From Azoarcus sp. (GTDB lineage Bacteria; Pseudomonadota; Gammaproteobacteria; Burkholderiales; Rhodocyclaceae): DNA of 48,167 nt. The position numbers and the translations under genes were made by a program. The stretch covers positions 1 through 48,167 of the forward strand of contig JAUSOD010000011.1 in NCBI GenBank assembly GCA_030656215.1, given 5' to 3'. Shown piece by piece: positions 36,764 through 45,972 of this stretch (its first letter is position 1; the number at the start of each line of letters is the position of its first letter). The notes under the pieces were generated by a model, which saw only the letters and a program-made list of their open reading frames with translations, ran no database searches and had not been told where the DNA came from.

Positions 36764-39229
36764 ATGAAAATGAAGATTGCTTACCTGGCCGTCGCCTGGA
36801 GTATTGGGTCGGTCGTTGCCATGGATGTTTCCGCAGCCACCGAGCCTGCAGCCGAAACTGCCGGCGCGCGTGCGCGCCGGGCAGCCCAGGCGCAGCAGCA
36901 TTGGGCCTACGTTCCCGTGAGCAAGCCAGCCATCCCGCAGGTTGAGAACGCACAGTGGGTACGTACGCCGATCGATGCGCTGATCCTGGCTCAGCTTGAG
37001 GCCAAGGGGATCAAGCCGTCTGCCGACGCCGACCGGGCGACGCTGATCCGTCGGGTTACGCTCGATACTTGGGGGCTGATTCCCACGCCTGAGGAGGTCG
37101 ATGCATTCGTCAACGATCAATCTCCCAATGCCTATGAAAAGCTGGTTGACCGCCTGCTCGAATCGCCGCGCTACGGCGAGCGCTGGGGGCGCCGCTGGCT
37201 CGATCTGACGCGTCACGCCGACAGCGACGGCTACAACGCCGACGGCACCCGGCCGAATGCCTGGCGCTATCGCGACTACGTGATTCAGGCGTTCAACAGC
37301 GACAAGCCGTACAACGTATTCATCAAGGAGCAACTCGCCGGCGACGAGCTATGGCCCGAGCGCAAGGACGCGCTGGTGGCGACCGGCTTTCTGCGCAATT
37401 TTCCGGACGAGATCAATGCTCGCGATCTGAATCTCAAGAAGCAGGAGATCGCCAACGACCTCACCGACACGGTGAGCGAGGTCTTTCTCGGCACGACGGC
37501 CAATTGCGCACAGTGCCACAACCACAAGTTCGACAAGTTCAGCCAGAAAGAGTACTACCAGCTGCAAGCCTTCTTCTCCAACGCGAGCTTCCGTGACGAT
37601 GTCCTTCCGCTGAGCGGCAAGGCACTCGAGGACTACCAGCAACGGCAGGCGAAGTGGGAGGAGGCGACCAGGGACGTACGTGCCCAGATCGATACGATAC
37701 TGAAGCCATACATCGAGAAGGCTGAAGCGGACCGACTGCTCGGCTTCGTGCCCGAAACTCGGGTGTCGATCACCAAGCCGGAGGCCGAGCGCAGTGCGTA
37801 CGACAAGTGGATCCACCACCGCAACCTGTGGACCATGTCGGGGCGCACCCGCAATGCGGCCAACAATCTGCGCCGCGACGACAAGGCCACCTATGCAAAG
37901 TACGAGAAACTCACCGCCGAACTGAAGACCTTCGACGGACTCAAGCCGGTGGATCCGGGCTTCCTGTCCACCGCGTTCGAGCTTGGCAAGGAGTCGCCGC
38001 CGACTCACGTGCTGTTCAAGGGGATCTACGACAAGCCCGAAGAAGAGGTTCAACCGGGCTTTCCGTCGATGCTCACCAACGAGCAGCCGGTCATCGTGCC
38101 GACCGCCAACTCGTCGGGCCGGCGTACCGCGCTGGCCAACTGGATCGCAAACTCGGATAACCCGCTAACTGCTCGCGTCTTCGTGAACCGGGTCTGGAAC
38201 CAGTACTTCGGTCGTGGCCTGGTGAACACCGTCGGCGATTTCGGCAAGATGGGGCAGAAGCCGGTCAATCCAGCCCTGCTCGACTACCTTGCGGACACCT
38301 TCGTCAAGGGTGACTGGAGTGTCAAGAATCTGCAGCGCGAAATTCTGCTGTCGAGCGTCTACCGTCAGGCATCCGATCATCGTGGGGATACGCTGGCTGT
38401 CGACCCCAAGAACACGCTGCTCTATGCCTTCCCGCGGCAACGTATGGATGCGGAGCAGATCCGGGATTCGATCCTCTATGCGTCCGGTCTGCTCGAGGAA
38501 AAAATCGGCGGTCCGTCGGTGTTTCCGCCGATTCCCGCCAACTTCGACAACCGAAATACGTGGAAGGTGTCGGACCGGCTGGCCGATCAGCACCGTCGCA
38601 GCGCCTATGTCTTCATCCGGCGCAACACGCCCTATGCTTTGCTTGACACCTTCGATCTGGCCAATCCGAACCTGGTTCACGGCACGCGTGAAGTGACCAC
38701 CACTGCACCGCAGGCGCTTGCGCTGGCCAACAGTGAGCTGGTGCTGGAGTGGTCCAAGGCGCTGGCGGGGCGGGTGATTCGTGAAGCTGGCGATAGTGAT
38801 CTGGCGCGGATCGAGCGCCTGTACAAGATCGCACTGGGTCGGGCACCGGATACGGTCGAGAAAGCAAGCCTGCTCGCCTTCCTCGACCGTCAGGAGAAGG
38901 TGTTGGTCGCGCAACGCGAAGCGGGTAAACCTATCCAGACCCCGGTCGGAGCCAAGGATACGCCTGCGGTCGTGGCGACCGTGGAAGGGCTTTACAAGAC
39001 GCTTTACGGACGCACGCCGGACAAATTCGAGCGTTTGGCGTTGGTGTCCCACCTTGATAGCCAGCAGGACAAGTTCGCCAAAGCCGAACCGGGGGACGAC
39101 TCCGAGGGGGCGATCCCGTTCAAGAGCGATCTCAAGGGGCAGTCCAGAAGCAGCCGCGAGCGCAATGCCGCCTTTGTCGACGCGGTCCATGCCGTGGTGA
39201 ACTCCAACGAGTTCAGCTACCGCTTCTAA
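36764..39229 (+). CDS. DUF1549/DUF1553 protein (planctomycete-type), exported
   Basis: An 821-residue protein with N-terminal signal (KIAYLAVAWSIGSVVAMDVSA). DUF1549 covers about residues 65-275: TPIDALILAQLEAKGIKPS, YEKLVDRLLESPRYGERWGRRWLD and CAQCHNHKFDKFSQKEYYQLQAFF, with a CxxCH at 248-252. DUF1553 covers about 470-720: RTALANWIANSDNPLTARVFVNRVWNQYFGRGLV, then LLDYLADTFVKGDWSVKNLQREILLSSVYRQ and PRQRMDAEQIRDSILYASGLL. The CxxCH is a standard part of the family, and it could bind haem. No N-terminal PSCyt1 cytochrome domain, common in Planctomycetes, is present. A repeat near the end is described separately. GGAG is six bases before the ATG. DUF1501 follows after 29 bases. The function of the family is not established. 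Confidence 0.92.
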   Translation: MKMKIAYLAVAWSIGSVVAMDVSAATEPAAETAGARARRAAQAQQHWAYVPVSKPAIPQVENAQWVRTPIDALILAQLEAKGIKPSADADRATLIRRVTLDTWGLIPTPEEVDAFVNDQSPNAYEKLVDRLLESPRYGERWGRRWLDLTRHADSDGYNADGTRPNAWRYRDYVIQAFNSDKPYNVFIKEQLAGDELWPERKDALVATGFLRNFPDEINARDLNLKKQEIANDLTDTVSEVFLGTTANCAQCHNHKFDKFSQKEYYQLQAFFSNASFRDDVLPLSGKALEDYQQRQAKWEEATRDVRAQIDTILKPYIEKAEADRLLGFVPETRVSITKPEAERSAYDKWIHHRNLWTMSGRTRNAANNLRRDDKATYAKYEKLTAELKTFDGLKPVDPGFLSTAFELGKESPPTHVLFKGIYDKPEEEVQPGFPSMLTNEQPVIVPTANSSGRRTALANWIANSDNPLTARVFVNRVWNQYFGRGLVNTVGDFGKMGQKPVNPALLDYLADTFVKGDWSVKNLQREILLSSVYRQASDHRGDTLAVDPKNTLLYAFPRQRMDAEQIRDSILYASGLLEEKIGGPSVFPPIPANFDNRNTWKVSDRLADQHRRSAYVFIRRNTPYALLDTFDLANPNLVHGTREVTTTAPQALALANSELVLEWSKALAGRVIREAGDSDLARIERLYKIALGRAPDTVEKASLLAFLDRQEKVLVAQREAGKPIQTPVGAKDTPAVVATVEGLYKTLYGRTPDKFERLALVSHLDSQQDKFAKAEPGDDSEGAIPFKSDLKGQSRSSRERNAAFVDAVHAVVNSNEFSYRF

Positions 39230-39258
39230 TTCCAATAGAGAGAAGGAGTCATCATTCC

Positions 39259-40701
39259 ATGAGCAATAAGAATTCGCGTCGTAACTTTCTGGTCAACGCA
39301 AGCTACGGCCTGGGCGGACTGGCCGTGACGGGCATGCTGCCGGGCGGTGGGCTCATCTCTGCGGTCAGCGCTGCCGACTTCGTCGATCCGCTTGCGCCGA
39401 AGAAGCCGCACCATGCCGCGAAGGCCACCTCGGTGATCTGGTTGCACATGTCCGGTGCCCCCAGCACGCTGGACCTGTTCGACTACAAGCCCGAACTGGT
39501 CAGGTTGCACGGACAGCCGCTGCCCGACTCGTTCGCAAAGAACCTCAAGACGGCGACCGACGGCGGCGTCGGCGCCTTGTATGCAACCAAGCGCACGTGG
39601 AAGCAACATGGCGAGAGCGGTGCGTGGTTCTCCGATCTAGTGCCGAACCTGTCGAAGTATGCCGACGATATCGCCTTCCTGAAGGGCAGCAAGACCGAGG
39701 GCAGTACCCACGTCATCGCCTCGCTCAAGCTGCACACGAGCGGGCTGGTGCCGGGACGTCCGGCTCTCGGTTCGTGGATTCAGTACGGGCTCGGCGCCGG
39801 AAACCCCGATCTGCCAGCCTTCGTGGTCCTGCAGAACGGGACGAGCAGCGGCGGCGGCGGGCGCAATCAGGTGATCTGGAGTTCGGGCTTCCTGCCGGCG
39901 GTGTACCAGGGAACCGGTTTCCGCCAGGGTGACTCTCCGATCCTGCACCTGGACCGTCCCGCGGCGGTGTCGGATGCGGGGCAGCGCCAGACCCTGGACC
40001 TGCTGGCCGATCTGAACCGGCACCACGCGTCTAACTATCCGGCCGATACCGAGCTTGAAGCCCGCCTGCGTTCCTATGATCTGGCCTATCGCATGCAGAA
40101 GTCAGCGCCCGAGGCGGTGGATCTGTCCAAGGAGACCGATGCGACCAAGGCGCTGTATGGCCTCGACGACGAGTCTACGGCGGTCTATGGGACCAACCTG
40201 CTGCGTGCGCGTCGTCTGGTGGAGCGTGGTGTGCGTTTCGTGCATGTCATCTCCGGATCACCCGATGACAGCCTGCCCGACTGGGATGCGCACCGCGAGA
40301 TCGAGAGAAACCACGGGGTCATGGCCAAACTGGTGGACAAGCCGATCGCCGGTCTGCTCGCCGACCTGAAGTCGCGTGGCCTGCTCGAATCCACGCTGAT
40401 CGTGTGGACCTCGGAGTTTGGCCGCACGCCTTATGGACAGACCGGCGACGGGCGCGATCACAACCCGTGGGGCTTCACCTCATGGATTGCGGGGGGTGGG
40501 GTGAAGGCCGGCATCACGCACGGCGCGACCGATGAGATCGGGCTGCGTGCTGCAGAGGGCATCGTCGACACCTACGATCTGCAGGCCACCATCCTGCACC
40601 TGCTCGGCCTGGATCACCGTCAGCTCACCTTCGAATACCAGGGCCGGCAGGAGCGCGCCACCACGGTGTTCGGTGATGTGGTCAAGGAGGTGGTTGGCTG
40701 A
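39259..40701 (+). CDS. DUF1501 protein, Tat-exported
   Basis: A 480-residue protein of the DUF1501 family, which shares the alkaline-phosphatase/sulfatase fold. A Tat-type signal lies at the N terminus (NSRRNFLVNASYGLGGLAVTG), suggesting export in folded form, perhaps with metal bound. Family motifs are IWLHMSGAPSTLDLFDYKPEL, AFLKGSKTEGSTHVIAS, HVISGSPDDSLPDWDAHREIE, LIVWTSEFGRTP and GRDHNPWGFTSWIAGGGVKAG; the last two carry the His and Asp usually seen as metal ligands in the fold. It directly follows the DUF1549/DUF1553 gene, as in Planctomycetes. A strong hairpin follows. Biochemical role unknown. Confidence 0.92.
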   Translation: MSNKNSRRNFLVNASYGLGGLAVTGMLPGGGLISAVSAADFVDPLAPKKPHHAAKATSVIWLHMSGAPSTLDLFDYKPELVRLHGQPLPDSFAKNLKTATDGGVGALYATKRTWKQHGESGAWFSDLVPNLSKYADDIAFLKGSKTEGSTHVIASLKLHTSGLVPGRPALGSWIQYGLGAGNPDLPAFVVLQNGTSSGGGGRNQVIWSSGFLPAVYQGTGFRQGDSPILHLDRPAAVSDAGQRQTLDLLADLNRHHASNYPADTELEARLRSYDLAYRMQKSAPEAVDLSKETDATKALYGLDDESTAVYGTNLLRARRLVERGVRFVHVISGSPDDSLPDWDAHREIERNHGVMAKLVDKPIAGLLADLKSRGLLESTLIVWTSEFGRTPYGQTGDGRDHNPWGFTSWIAGGGVKAGITHGATDEIGLRAAEGIVDTYDLQATILHLLGLDHRQLTFEYQGRQERATTVFGDVVKEVVG

Positions 40702-40726
40702 CGCCACCCGCCGCAATTGGACACAA

Positions 40727-40757
40727 GACCAGATCGGCCCGCGGGGCCGATCTGGTC
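40727..40757 (+). terminator. Strong hairpin after the DUF1501 gene
   Basis: A perfect 14-base stem, GACCAGATCGGCCC (40727-40740) with GGGCCGATCTGGTC (40744-40757), with a three-base loop. No T-run follows, so it may stabilise or process mRNA, or reduce readthrough into the cytochrome genes, rather than stop transcription fully. Confidence 0.6.
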
Positions 40758-40912
40758 GGGGGGATTTCAGTCGGTTGTCCTGCTTTCGCGAAGCCCGTGT
40801 TTGCGGGCTGATGCGAGCGGACGCCGTTGCCGGTCACAGAGTACCTCTGTGAGACATTCAAACGGGAGGCCAGGCTTCTTTGGGAAGCGTGATGCATCGG
40901 GGTAGCGTATTC

Positions 40913-41287
40913 ATGAATAGGAAGATCGTCCGGTTTTCGATTGGCGCTGCATTGGTGTGCGGCTTGGTGTCTGCGCAAGCTTCGGTGGACGAGGACTTCA
41001 TGCGTTATGTGGAGGACGTGTACAAGAGCGCGGACAACAACGTGGCGATGAAGGACGCGGCGGCGGCCACCAAGGACGCCAAGGAGCTGGTTGAGCTCTT
41101 TGGCGAAATCGAGGCTCACTACGTGAAGGAGGCTGACGAGGAGGATGGTCTTAAGCTGTCCCGGCAGAGTGTCGAGCTGTCGTCGACCCTGCTCAAAGTC
41201 CTGTTGGCAAACGACTTTGATTCGGCGTCCTCGGTGTCGAGAGACATCGCCCGCACCTGCAAGAGTTGCCACAACATCTATAAGTAG
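40913..41287 (+). CDS. Small exported cytochrome with C-terminal CxxCH (c'-like)
   Basis: A 124-residue exported protein with signal RFSIGAALVCGLVSAQA. The mature part is predicted all-helical (about 100 residues). The haem site CKSCH comes at the extreme end, residues 116-120, followed only by NIYK. A four-helix protein with a C-terminal CxxCH is the layout of class II (c'-type) cytochromes, which act in electron transfer or bind small gases. It has a paralogue at 42073. Start 40913 is chosen for the signal; an ATG at 40892 is also in frame. It begins about 155 bases after the hairpin that ends the DUF1501 gene. Confidence 0.8.
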   Translation: MNRKIVRFSIGAALVCGLVSAQASVDEDFMRYVEDVYKSADNNVAMKDAAAATKDAKELVELFGEIEAHYVKEADEEDGLKLSRQSVELSSTLLKVLLANDFDSASSVSRDIARTCKSCHNIYK

Positions 41288-41364
41288 CATGTTCCCCACA
41301 AGCGAGCAGGACCCCGTGAGGCACGGTGTTGGTGCCCGTTCGCGTAACAAACGAGAGTGATGTC

Positions 41365-41961
41365 ATGAAACGATTTGTGCTTGGTTGCGTGCTTGCCTGC
41401 GCGGTGGCGCTACCCGCCTCTGCGGCGCTCAAGGAGGGTTCGGTGGCCCCGGATTTCCGCGCCCAGGCGTCGCTGGATGGAAAGGCTTTTACCTTCTCGC
41501 TCAAGGAGTCATTGAAGAAGGGGCCGGTGGTCGTGTACTTCTATCCGTCGGCCTACACCAACGGGTGCAATCTTCAGGCCCATACCTTTGCCGTCAATCA
41601 CGACAGGTTTGTCGCCGCTGGTGCGACCGTGATCGGCGTGTCGCTCGATAGCATCGCCAGACTCAATGAATTCTCGTCCGACCCCGAGCACTGCGCCGGC
41701 AAGGTGGCGGTGGCTTCGGATACGGATGGAAAGATCGCGCGTGCGTACGATCTCGGCATCCGGGACGCGAGTGCCGGGAGGAAGGACACGCGCGGACAGG
41801 AGATCGACCATGGCTTTGTCGAGCGCACGACCTTTGTCCTGACGCAGGACGGGCGGGTTGCGGCAACCATCAGCGGCATCGCACCGGTGACCAACGTCGA
41901 AAAGGCACTCGAGACGGTGGAACGGCTTGCCGCCCGCAGCGCTTCCGTGGCGAAACCCTGA
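41365..41961 (+). CDS. Exported peroxiredoxin (AhpC/TSA, BCP-like)
   Basis: A 198-residue thiol peroxidase with a signal peptide (RFVLGCVLACAVALPASA), so it should act in the periplasm. The mature domain starts LKEGSVAPDFRAQASLDGK. The active site VVYFYPSAYTNGCNLQAHTF has the peroxidatic cysteine at residue 68; the resolving cysteine that BCP/PrxQ proteins usually carry five residues later is His73. It may work as a one-cysteine type or use another cysteine (EHCAGK near residue 110). RTTFVLTQDGRV near the end is typical. GAGAG is seven bases before the ATG. It lies between two cytochrome genes, so it may remove peroxide produced by the neighbouring redox enzymes. Confidence 0.9.
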   Translation: MKRFVLGCVLACAVALPASAALKEGSVAPDFRAQASLDGKAFTFSLKESLKKGPVVVYFYPSAYTNGCNLQAHTFAVNHDRFVAAGATVIGVSLDSIARLNEFSSDPEHCAGKVAVASDTDGKIARAYDLGIRDASAGRKDTRGQEIDHGFVERTTFVLTQDGRVAATISGIAPVTNVEKALETVERLAARSASVAKP

Positions 41962-42072
41962 CGGTACAGCTGTTCAAGCGGCATGGGGCGCGTGCGCGGG
42001 TGCGCGCTCGCGCCCATCCGGCTCCTTTGGTGATCAAGGTGGCCGGTACCGAAATTCCTGGATATCCGATCT

Positions 42073-42462
42073 ATGCATGGCAAGTTTCTGCTTTTCCTGG
42101 TGTGCGCGACATTGCTGACGCAACCCGTCAGCGCCCAGACGGTGCTCGAGTTCGATATCTGGATGCAGGTCATAGACCGCAAGAGCCAGAGCATCCTGCG
42201 CAATATATCGGCCAGAGATGCGGAGGCGAGCGCTGCAGATGCACGGGAACTGGGCAGGCTTTACAGGCTGATGGAGGGCTATTACGAGAAGCTCGGTGAT
42301 GCAGAGGACGCGGTCATCTCCTCGTACGAGGGGCGGGAGCGGGCAGCGCAGGCCGTTGGGGCGATTGAGCGAGAGGACTACGCGGCGGCGTGGGATTCCG
42401 CACTGTGGATTGCCCGCGATTGCCAGAACTGTCACCTCAAATACAAGCCGATCAAGCGATGA
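42073..42462 (+). CDS. Small exported cytochrome with C-terminal CxxCH, paralogue
   Basis: A 129-residue exported protein (signal KFLLFLVCATLLTQPVSA) like the one at 40913. Shared features are an AEASAADARELGRLYRLMEGYYEKLGDAEDA helical region, matching DA..A..DAKELVELF..IE.HYVK..DEED in the other, and the end WIARDCQNCHLKYKP, matching DIARTCKSCHNIYK. The haem site CQNCH is at 117-121. The two are therefore paralogues from a duplication, now well diverged, with the peroxiredoxin gene between them. Electron transfer is the likely role. The dihaem cytochrome gene follows after 42 bases. Confidence 0.8.
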   Translation: MHGKFLLFLVCATLLTQPVSAQTVLEFDIWMQVIDRKSQSILRNISARDAEASAADARELGRLYRLMEGYYEKLGDAEDAVISSYEGRERAAQAVGAIEREDYAAAWDSALWIARDCQNCHLKYKPIKR

Positions 42463-42504
42463 AGGCAGTGCCGTGCCGGAACGTGCACGAAGTTAGGGAG
42501 ACCG

Positions 42505-43164
42505 ATGATACGAAGAATGACAAGGGGTGGGCTTGCTGTCGTGCTGGCCGCATTCGTGGTGCTGGGTGTTGATGGTGCCCGCGCGACGGACGTCCGACCA
42601 GGGCAGGAGATCGCGGCGGGCGACCCGATTGCCGGTAAGGAAAAGTCGCAGGCCAACGTCTGCCAGGAGTGCCACACAGCCGATGGCAACAGCACGCCGC
42701 CCGAGTACCCGAAGCTGGCCGGACAGCATGTGGGATATCTGCACAAGCAGCTGCGCGACTTTCAGTCTGGGCAGCGCAAGCACCAGGTCATGAATGCGAT
42801 GGCCGATTCGATCCCGGATGAGGACCTCGCCGATATCGCTGCGTACTTCTCCACCACGCCGGTGATGCGTGGAGCGGCCAGGGTCGAGAGTCCGGTCGGC
42901 AAAGCGCTGTTCCTGAACGGGGATGCCGCGCGAGACGTACCGGCCTGCGCCGGTTGTCACGGTGCAGACGGCAAGGGGCTGCACGGCAGCGACTCTGCTG
43001 GTCCGGTCATCGGCGGTCAGCATCGTTTTTACCTGCGCGCTCAGTTGCTCGACTGGAGGGGAGGTGTGCGCACCAACAGCGAATCAGGGGTGATGAACTC
43101 GGTCACCCGCCAGCTTACGGCGACCGAGATCGAGGCGCTCGCGGAGTATCTCGCGGGCTTGTAG
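42505..43164 (+). CDS. Dihaem cytochrome c, c4-like
   Basis: A 219-residue exported dihaem cytochrome. After a signal (GGLAVVLAAFVVLGVDGARA) come two class I haem domains: VCQECHTADGNSTPPEYPKLAGQHVGYL (Cys53-His57) and ACAGCHGADGKGLHG, then GPVIGGQHRFYL (Cys148-His152). Each ends with the methionine-bearing loop (KHQVMNAMADSIPDEDL; SGVMNSVTRQLTATEIEAL). This is the layout of cytochrome c4, which passes electrons to terminal oxidases. AGGGAG lies close before the ATG. It directly precedes the molybdoenzyme genes and is the natural electron acceptor for that enzyme. Confidence 0.92.
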   Translation: MIRRMTRGGLAVVLAAFVVLGVDGARATDVRPGQEIAAGDPIAGKEKSQANVCQECHTADGNSTPPEYPKLAGQHVGYLHKQLRDFQSGQRKHQVMNAMADSIPDEDLADIAAYFSTTPVMRGAARVESPVGKALFLNGDAARDVPACAGCHGADGKGLHGSDSAGPVIGGQHRFYLRAQLLDWRGGVRTNSESGVMNSVTRQLTATEIEALAEYLAGL

Positions 43165-43239
43165 CGGGGCGCTTCGGTGCGGGCGGAGTTCGTGCCGAGG
43201 CGACTGAATCGAGACATATAGATAGGTGGCTGAGACTCC

Positions 43240-43716
43240 ATGACCAAGTACGTTCTCAATATCAATGGTGCAGCGCAGACGGTGGACGTCGTCCCGGATA
43301 CGCCGCTGCTGTGGGTGCTTCGTGACACGCTTGAACTCGTCGGTACGAAGTTTGGCTGTGGCGCGGGTCATTGCGGTGCCTGTACCGTCCATCTGAATGG
43401 TGTGCCGACGCGTTCGTGCATGACACCGGTTTCCACCGTGGGGCGCAAGCAGATCACCACCATCGAAGGGCTCGATGCCAGGGGCGCTCATCCGCTGCAG
43501 CGCGCGTGGCAGGAACTCGATGTGCCGCAGTGCGGCTACTGCCAGGCGGGTCAGATCATGACTGCAGCGGCCTTGCTGCAGGAGAACCCGAATCCGACCG
43601 ATGAAGAGATTGAAGGTGCGCTCGCCGGAAATCTCTGTCGCTGTGCGACCTATCTTCGTATCCGCGCCGGTGTGCGGCGTGCGGCCGAGCTTGCGAAAGA
43701 GGAGAAGTCCGCATGA
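43240..43716 (+). CDS. iorA: (2Fe-2S) subunit of an IorAB-type molybdenum hydroxylase
   Basis: A 158-residue small subunit carrying both iron-sulfur clusters of the xanthine oxidase family. The plant-type cluster is held by Cys40, Cys45, Cys48 and Cys60 (GCGAGHCGACTVHLNGV). The second is held by Cys98, Cys101, Cys133 and Cys135 (QCGYCQAG; NLCRCATY). No signal peptide is seen; the subunit should be co-exported with its Tat-bearing partner. The stop overlaps the next start (ATGA). The symbol is by family (isoquinoline 1-oxidoreductase); aldehyde oxidase is equally possible. Without FAD domain genes, electrons probably go to the cytochrome encoded upstream. Confidence 0.93.
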   Translation: MTKYVLNINGAAQTVDVVPDTPLLWVLRDTLELVGTKFGCGAGHCGACTVHLNGVPTRSCMTPVSTVGRKQITTIEGLDARGAHPLQRAWQELDVPQCGYCQAGQIMTAAALLQENPNPTDEEIEGALAGNLCRCATYLRIRAGVRRAAELAKEEKSA

Positions 43717-45968
43717 CGACCACCAAACACCCGACCAGCCCCGGCCGTCGTGATTTCCTGCGTAAGTCCGCGTTCGGCGGTGGCGCGCTAGTGCTGGGCT
43801 ATTTCACTGGCGGCTCCGGCCACGCCCTGGCGCAGATTGCCAAACCTGCAATGCTGGCCGAAGGTGCGGAGTTCAAACCCAACGCCTTCATCCAGATCGG
43901 GAGCGACGGTGTTGTTACGCTGGTTTCCAAGCAACCCGAAATCGGCCAGGGTATAAAAACTTCCCTGCCTATGGTGATAGCGGAAGAGCTTGAGGTGAGC
44001 TGGAAGGACGTGGTCATTGTCCAGGGGGACCTCGACCCCGCCTATGGCAGCCAGAGCGCCGGTGGCTCGCGCTCGACGCCGACCAACTACACCGAGTTTC
44101 AGCGCCTTGGCGCCACTGCACGAACGATGTTGATTGCGGCGGCTGCCAGTATCTGGCGTGTGCCGGTTGCAGAGTGCTACGCTGCGGACAGCGCCGTGCA
44201 TCACCGTACGACCGGGCGCAAGCTCGGCTATGGGGCCTTGGCGACAACCGCCGCCACGCTGCCGGTGCCCGATGCGAAGGATGTCGTCCTGAAGGACCCG
44301 AAGGACTACAAGCTTCTGGGCAAGCGTATTGGCGGGGTGGACAACCCTGCCGTGGTGACCGGCAAGCCCCTTTTCGGCGTCGATGTAAAGCTGCCGGGGA
44401 TGCTCTACGCGGTGTACGAGAAGAGCCCGGCATTCGGTGGAAAGGTCGTGAGTGCCAATCTCGATGCGATCAAAGCCCTGCCGGGGGTGCGCGATGCCTT
44501 CGTGATCGAGGGCGGCAACGATCTGCGAGGACTGCTTCCAGGGGTGGCCATCGTTGCCGAGTCGACCTGGGCGGCTTTTAGTGCGCGGCGTCAGTTGAAG
44601 GTGAGTTGGGATGAGGGCCAGGTTGCGACCGAGAGTTGGTCGGGCTATGCAGCCAGGGCCGCGGAGCTGGCCAAGCTGCCGGGCGCAGCGGTATTGCGCA
44701 AGGACGGCGACCCGGCGGCTGCGCTTGCCGCTGCCGCGAAGACGGTCGAAGCGGCCTACAGCTATCCTTTCATCTCCCATGCCAGCATCGAGCCGCAGAA
44801 TGCCACGGCATGGTTCCATGACGAAATCGTGGAGCTGTGGGCGCCTACGCAGAACCCGGCGACCGGCCAGAACCTGGTGTCCAGTACGCTCGGGATTCCG
44901 AAGGACAAGATCACGCTGCACATTACCCGTAGCGGTGGCGGGTTTGGGCGCCGTCTGAGTGCCGACTACATCGTCGAGGCGGCAGCCATTGCGCAGCGCG
45001 TGAAGGCGCCAGTCAAGCTCACCTGGTCGCGCGAGGACGACCTGCGTCATGACCACTTCCGCGCCGGCGGCTTTCACTTCCTGCGCGGAGGGGTCGATGC
45101 AAAGGGAAAGTTGGTCGCGTGGCACAACCACTTCGTCACCTTTGCCAACAGCGTGGTCCGCGACGGCAAGGCCAGCCTGCAGACCGGTAGCGGCGGCAGT
45201 CTCGGTGGCGATGAGTTTCCCGGTCGCTGGGTGGAAAACTGCCTGCTGGAGCAAACGCCGATCGAATGCGGTGTGCCGATGGGGCCCTGGCGTGCCCCGG
45301 GCAGCAACGTGTTCGCCTGGGTGTTCCACAGTTTCATCGACGAGCTGGCGCATGCTGCCGGGCGCGATCCACTCGACTTTCGTCTCGAGCTCCTGGGCGA
45401 GCGCGATGTGGTGCCGGGCACCGGCGAGCGGGGCGTGCCCTACAACGTCAGCCGGATGAAGGGTGTGTTGCGTGAGGTGGCCAAACGGGCGGACTGGGGC
45501 CGCAAGAAGCTTGCGCGCGGGCAGGGGCAGGGCATCGCCTTTCACTTCAGTCACCTCGGCTACGTCGCGCAGGTTGCAGACGTGAGTGTGTCGAAGGATG
45601 GTGTGCTCAAGGTGGATCGGGTGGTCGTCGCGGTGGATATCGGCGCCCGGATCGTCAATCCGAGTGGCGCGGACAATCAGGTGCAGGGCTCGGTCATCGA
45701 TGCGCTCGGCGCGCTGATGTACCAGGAGCTGGACATCGAGCGCGGCCGCATCGTACAGAGCAATTTCCACGATTACCCGATGATCCGCATCGGCGATGCA
45801 CCGCCGCGTATCGACGTGCATTACCTCGAGACAGACTACCCGGTTACCGGTCTGGGCGAACCCGCGTTTCCCCCGCTGGCGCCTGCCGTGTGCAATGCGA
45901 TCTTCGCCGCTACCGGGCATCGGGTGCGCCAGTTGCCACTGTCGCGCACCGATCTGCGCTGGAGCTGA
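43713..45968 (+). CDS. iorB: Molybdopterin subunit of an IorAB-type hydroxylase, Tat-exported
   Basis: A 751-residue catalytic subunit binding the molybdenum cofactor (probably the cytosine dinucleotide form, given MocA downstream). The Tat signal is [20 protein letters not shown]. Family motifs are [74 protein letters not shown] and the catalytic-glutamate region [19 protein letters not shown], with Glu about 716. The length and the IorB-type architecture (two MoCoBD parts) are normal. The enzyme hydroxylates an aromatic N-heterocycle or oxidises an aldehyde in the periplasm; which one cannot be told. It starts inside the small-subunit stop. Confidence 0.94.
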   Translation: MTTTKHPTSPGRRDFLRKSAFGGGALVLGYFTGGSGHALAQIAKPAMLAEGAEFKPNAFIQIGSDGVVTLVSKQPEIGQGIKTSLPMVIAEELEVSWKDVVIVQGDLDPAYGSQSAGGSRSTPTNYTEFQRLGATARTMLIAAAASIWRVPVAECYAADSAVHHRTTGRKLGYGALATTAATLPVPDAKDVVLKDPKDYKLLGKRIGGVDNPAVVTGKPLFGVDVKLPGMLYAVYEKSPAFGGKVVSANLDAIKALPGVRDAFVIEGGNDLRGLLPGVAIVAESTWAAFSARRQLKVSWDEGQVATESWSGYAARAAELAKLPGAAVLRKDGDPAAALAAAAKTVEAAYSYPFISHASIEPQNATAWFHDEIVELWAPTQNPATGQNLVSSTLGIPKDKITLHITRSGGGFGRRLSADYIVEAAAIAQRVKAPVKLTWSREDDLRHDHFRAGGFHFLRGGVDAKGKLVAWHNHFVTFANSVVRDGKASLQTGSGGSLGGDEFPGRWVENCLLEQTPIECGVPMGPWRAPGSNVFAWVFHSFIDELAHAAGRDPLDFRLELLGERDVVPGTGERGVPYNVSRMKGVLREVAKRADWGRKKLARGQGQGIAFHFSHLGYVAQVADVSVSKDGVLKVDRVVVAVDIGARIVNPSGADNQVQGSVIDALGALMYQELDIERGRIVQSNFHDYPMIRIGDAPPRIDVHYLETDYPVTGLGEPAFPPLAPAVCNAIFAATGHRVRQLPLSRTDLRWS

Positions 45969-45972
45969 AGCC

